Shown here one piece after another: positions 63,101 through 64,000 of a DNA stretch of 64,000 nt. The notes beneath the pieces were generated by a model that had not been told where the DNA came from, searched no databases, and was given only the letters and a program-made list of their open reading frames with translations. Both the position numbers and the translations under genes were made by a program. Source of the stretch: Segatella paludivivens DSM 17968 = JCM 13650 (GTDB taxonomy: Bacteria > Bacteroidota > Bacteroidia > Bacteroidales > Bacteroidaceae); assembly GCF_000373185.1 (NCBI RefSeq), contig NZ_KB890638.1:62001-126000 (forward strand). Direction: 5' to 3'. Within the stretch, counting starts at the first letter, position 1, and every line of letters begins with the position of its first letter.

Positions 63101-63140
63101 GCACAAACTGAAAAAACATTTCAGTTTGTGCTTTTTTTTT
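63101..63140 (+). terminator. Terminator of the pepP-C1 peptidase pair
   Basis: GCACAAACTGAAA (63101-63113) and its complement (63119-63131) with a 5 nt loop, followed by nine T. Confidence 0.93.
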
Positions 63141-63252
63141 GTTTTTATTTTGTAACTTTGAGCACAGTTTTTTATTTCATAAGCAATAAAAAATCATAAA
63201 AGACATATGTTTTAAGCATATTATAACCAAGAAGAAAATAAAAACGATATAA

Positions 63253-64000
63253 ATGCATTTCAAATGGAATTACGAACCACCTACACCAGAAGAGAAACAA
63301 GCAGCTAAAGAACTTGGTGACAAGTTGAGTATCAGTCCTATTCTAGCACAACTCCTTATCAAGCGCGGTATTAATACCGAATACGCTGCCAAGAAATTCT
63401 TTCGCCCACAATTAGCCGATCTCATAAATCCATTTCTCATGAAAGATATGGATATAGCAGTAGAACGTCTGAATGATGCAATGGGCAGGAAAGAGCGTAT
63501 TCTTGTATATGGAGATTACGATGTTGACGGATGCACTGCTGTTGCACTGGTGTACAAGTTTCTTCAACAGTTCTATTCTAACATAGACTATTACATACCT
63601 GACAGATATGATGAAGGATATGGAGTAAGTAAAAAAGGAATAGACTATGCGAATGAAACTGGTGTAAAACTTATTATAATACTTGACTGCGGTATAAAAG
63701 CAATCAAGGAAATAGACTATGCCAAAAGCCTTGGTATAGATTTTATTATTTGTGACCATCATGTTCCAGACGAGACAATGCCACAAGCTGTAGCTATATT
63801 AAATCCAAAGAGACATGATGACACATTCTCATATAAAAGCCTATGTGGATGTGGCGTAGGATTCAAATTCATGCAGGGTTGGGCTAAGAACAATGGCATT
63901 CCATTTTCAAATCTTATTCCTTTACTCGATTTATGCGCTGTTTCGATAGCAGCTGATATTGTTCCCGTAACAGATGAAAACAGGATAATTGCATTTCATG
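63253..64000 (+). CDS. recJ: Single-stranded-DNA exonuclease RecJ, N-terminal part
   Basis: Begins with the ATG at 63253 and runs off the right edge, giving 249 residues. It belongs to the DHH phosphoesterase family: GDYDVDGCTA (about residues 92-101, the DHD metal site), the LDCG motif and ICDHHVPDE (DHH) are present, then CGCGVGFKF and LLDLCAVSIAADIVP. A TAACTTTG -7 element is at 63153-63160 without a well-spaced -33. It is the fifth DNA-repair gene family in the window. The C-terminal OB domain is outside the window. Confidence 0.96.
   Translation, partial: MHFKWNYEPPTPEEKQAAKELGDKLSISPILAQLLIKRGINTEYAAKKFFRPQLADLINPFLMKDMDIAVERLNDAMGRKERILVYGDYDVDGCTAVALVYKFLQQFYSNIDYYIPDRYDEGYGVSKKGIDYANETGVKLIIILDCGIKAIKEIDYAKSLGIDFIICDHHVPDETMPQAVAILNPKRHDDTFSYKSLCGCGVGFKFMQGWAKNNGIPFSNLIPLLDLCAVSIAADIVPVTDENRIIAFH

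Overview
The window is a 64 kb, AT-rich (roughly one third G+C) chromosomal segment of a Bacteroidales bacterium, most likely Prevotellaceae. Support comes from Bacteroidota promoters of the TTTG-N19/20-TAnnTTTG type before many genes, family-restricted genes (DUF4293, DUF5606, DUF3575, DUF5119, fimbrillins, the long NusB, YbbR-YajC-NusB order), type IX secretion sorting domains, and weak Shine-Dalgarno use. The genus is an inference. I saw no rRNA, CRISPR array, transposase, integrase or prophage gene.

Layout. 2-3276: 3' end of an S9 peptidase and two tandem paralogous MFS transporters. 3277-4091: a gene-free, hairpin-rich stretch. 4092-7567 (minus): a periplasmic-binding-like protein, an outer-membrane barrel and a POT peptide transporter. 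7676-11238: a type IX secreted protein and uvrA. 11291-14606 (minus): nusB-yajC-ybbR-coaE-DUF5606. 14829-17045: rplY-pth-S4 protein-purN. 17145-21973: an AAA ATPase with an altered Walker B and pyruvate:ferredoxin oxidoreductase. 22581-24228 (minus): bamD-rpoZ-DUF4293. 24371-31499: uvrB, then a DUF4468 protein, a small membrane protein, a porin, menA and an HD hydrolase. 31567-33027: six tRNAs around a small type IX cargo gene. 33086-37379: sdaA, a beta-helix lipoprotein, panB and a HAD phosphatase. 37544-40923: rsmG, an MBL hydrolase, ruvC and a double ABC ATPase. 40978-41154 (minus): two tRNA-Asp. 41221-44507 (minus): recR, a membrane protein, GT2, GNAT and a small barrel. 44834-58744: a divergent NAD+-dependent DNA ligase followed by a large fimbrial (type V pilus) locus. 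58830-64000: trmD, a patatin-like lipase, aminopeptidase P, a C1 peptidase and the start of recJ.

The most distinctive region is 46880-58744. It encodes a DUF3575 protein, a DUF5119 lipoprotein, four different fimbrillin-like lipoproteins and two large lipoproteins that could be tip or accessory subunits. The four fimbrillins and two large proteins all carry a lipobox Cys followed 27-37 residues later by a (Ser/Thr)-Arg dipeptide, the arrangement expected for type V pilin maturation by an Arg-specific protease. The first two fimbrillin genes share an upstream box at identical distance from their -7 elements, which suggests common control. One large subunit ends in a possible lectin-like domain. 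The rest is mainly housekeeping: DNA repair (uvrA, uvrB, ligase, ruvC, recR, recJ), translation (tRNAs, rplY, pth, trmD, rsmG), envelope assembly (bamD, yajC, porin) and metabolism.
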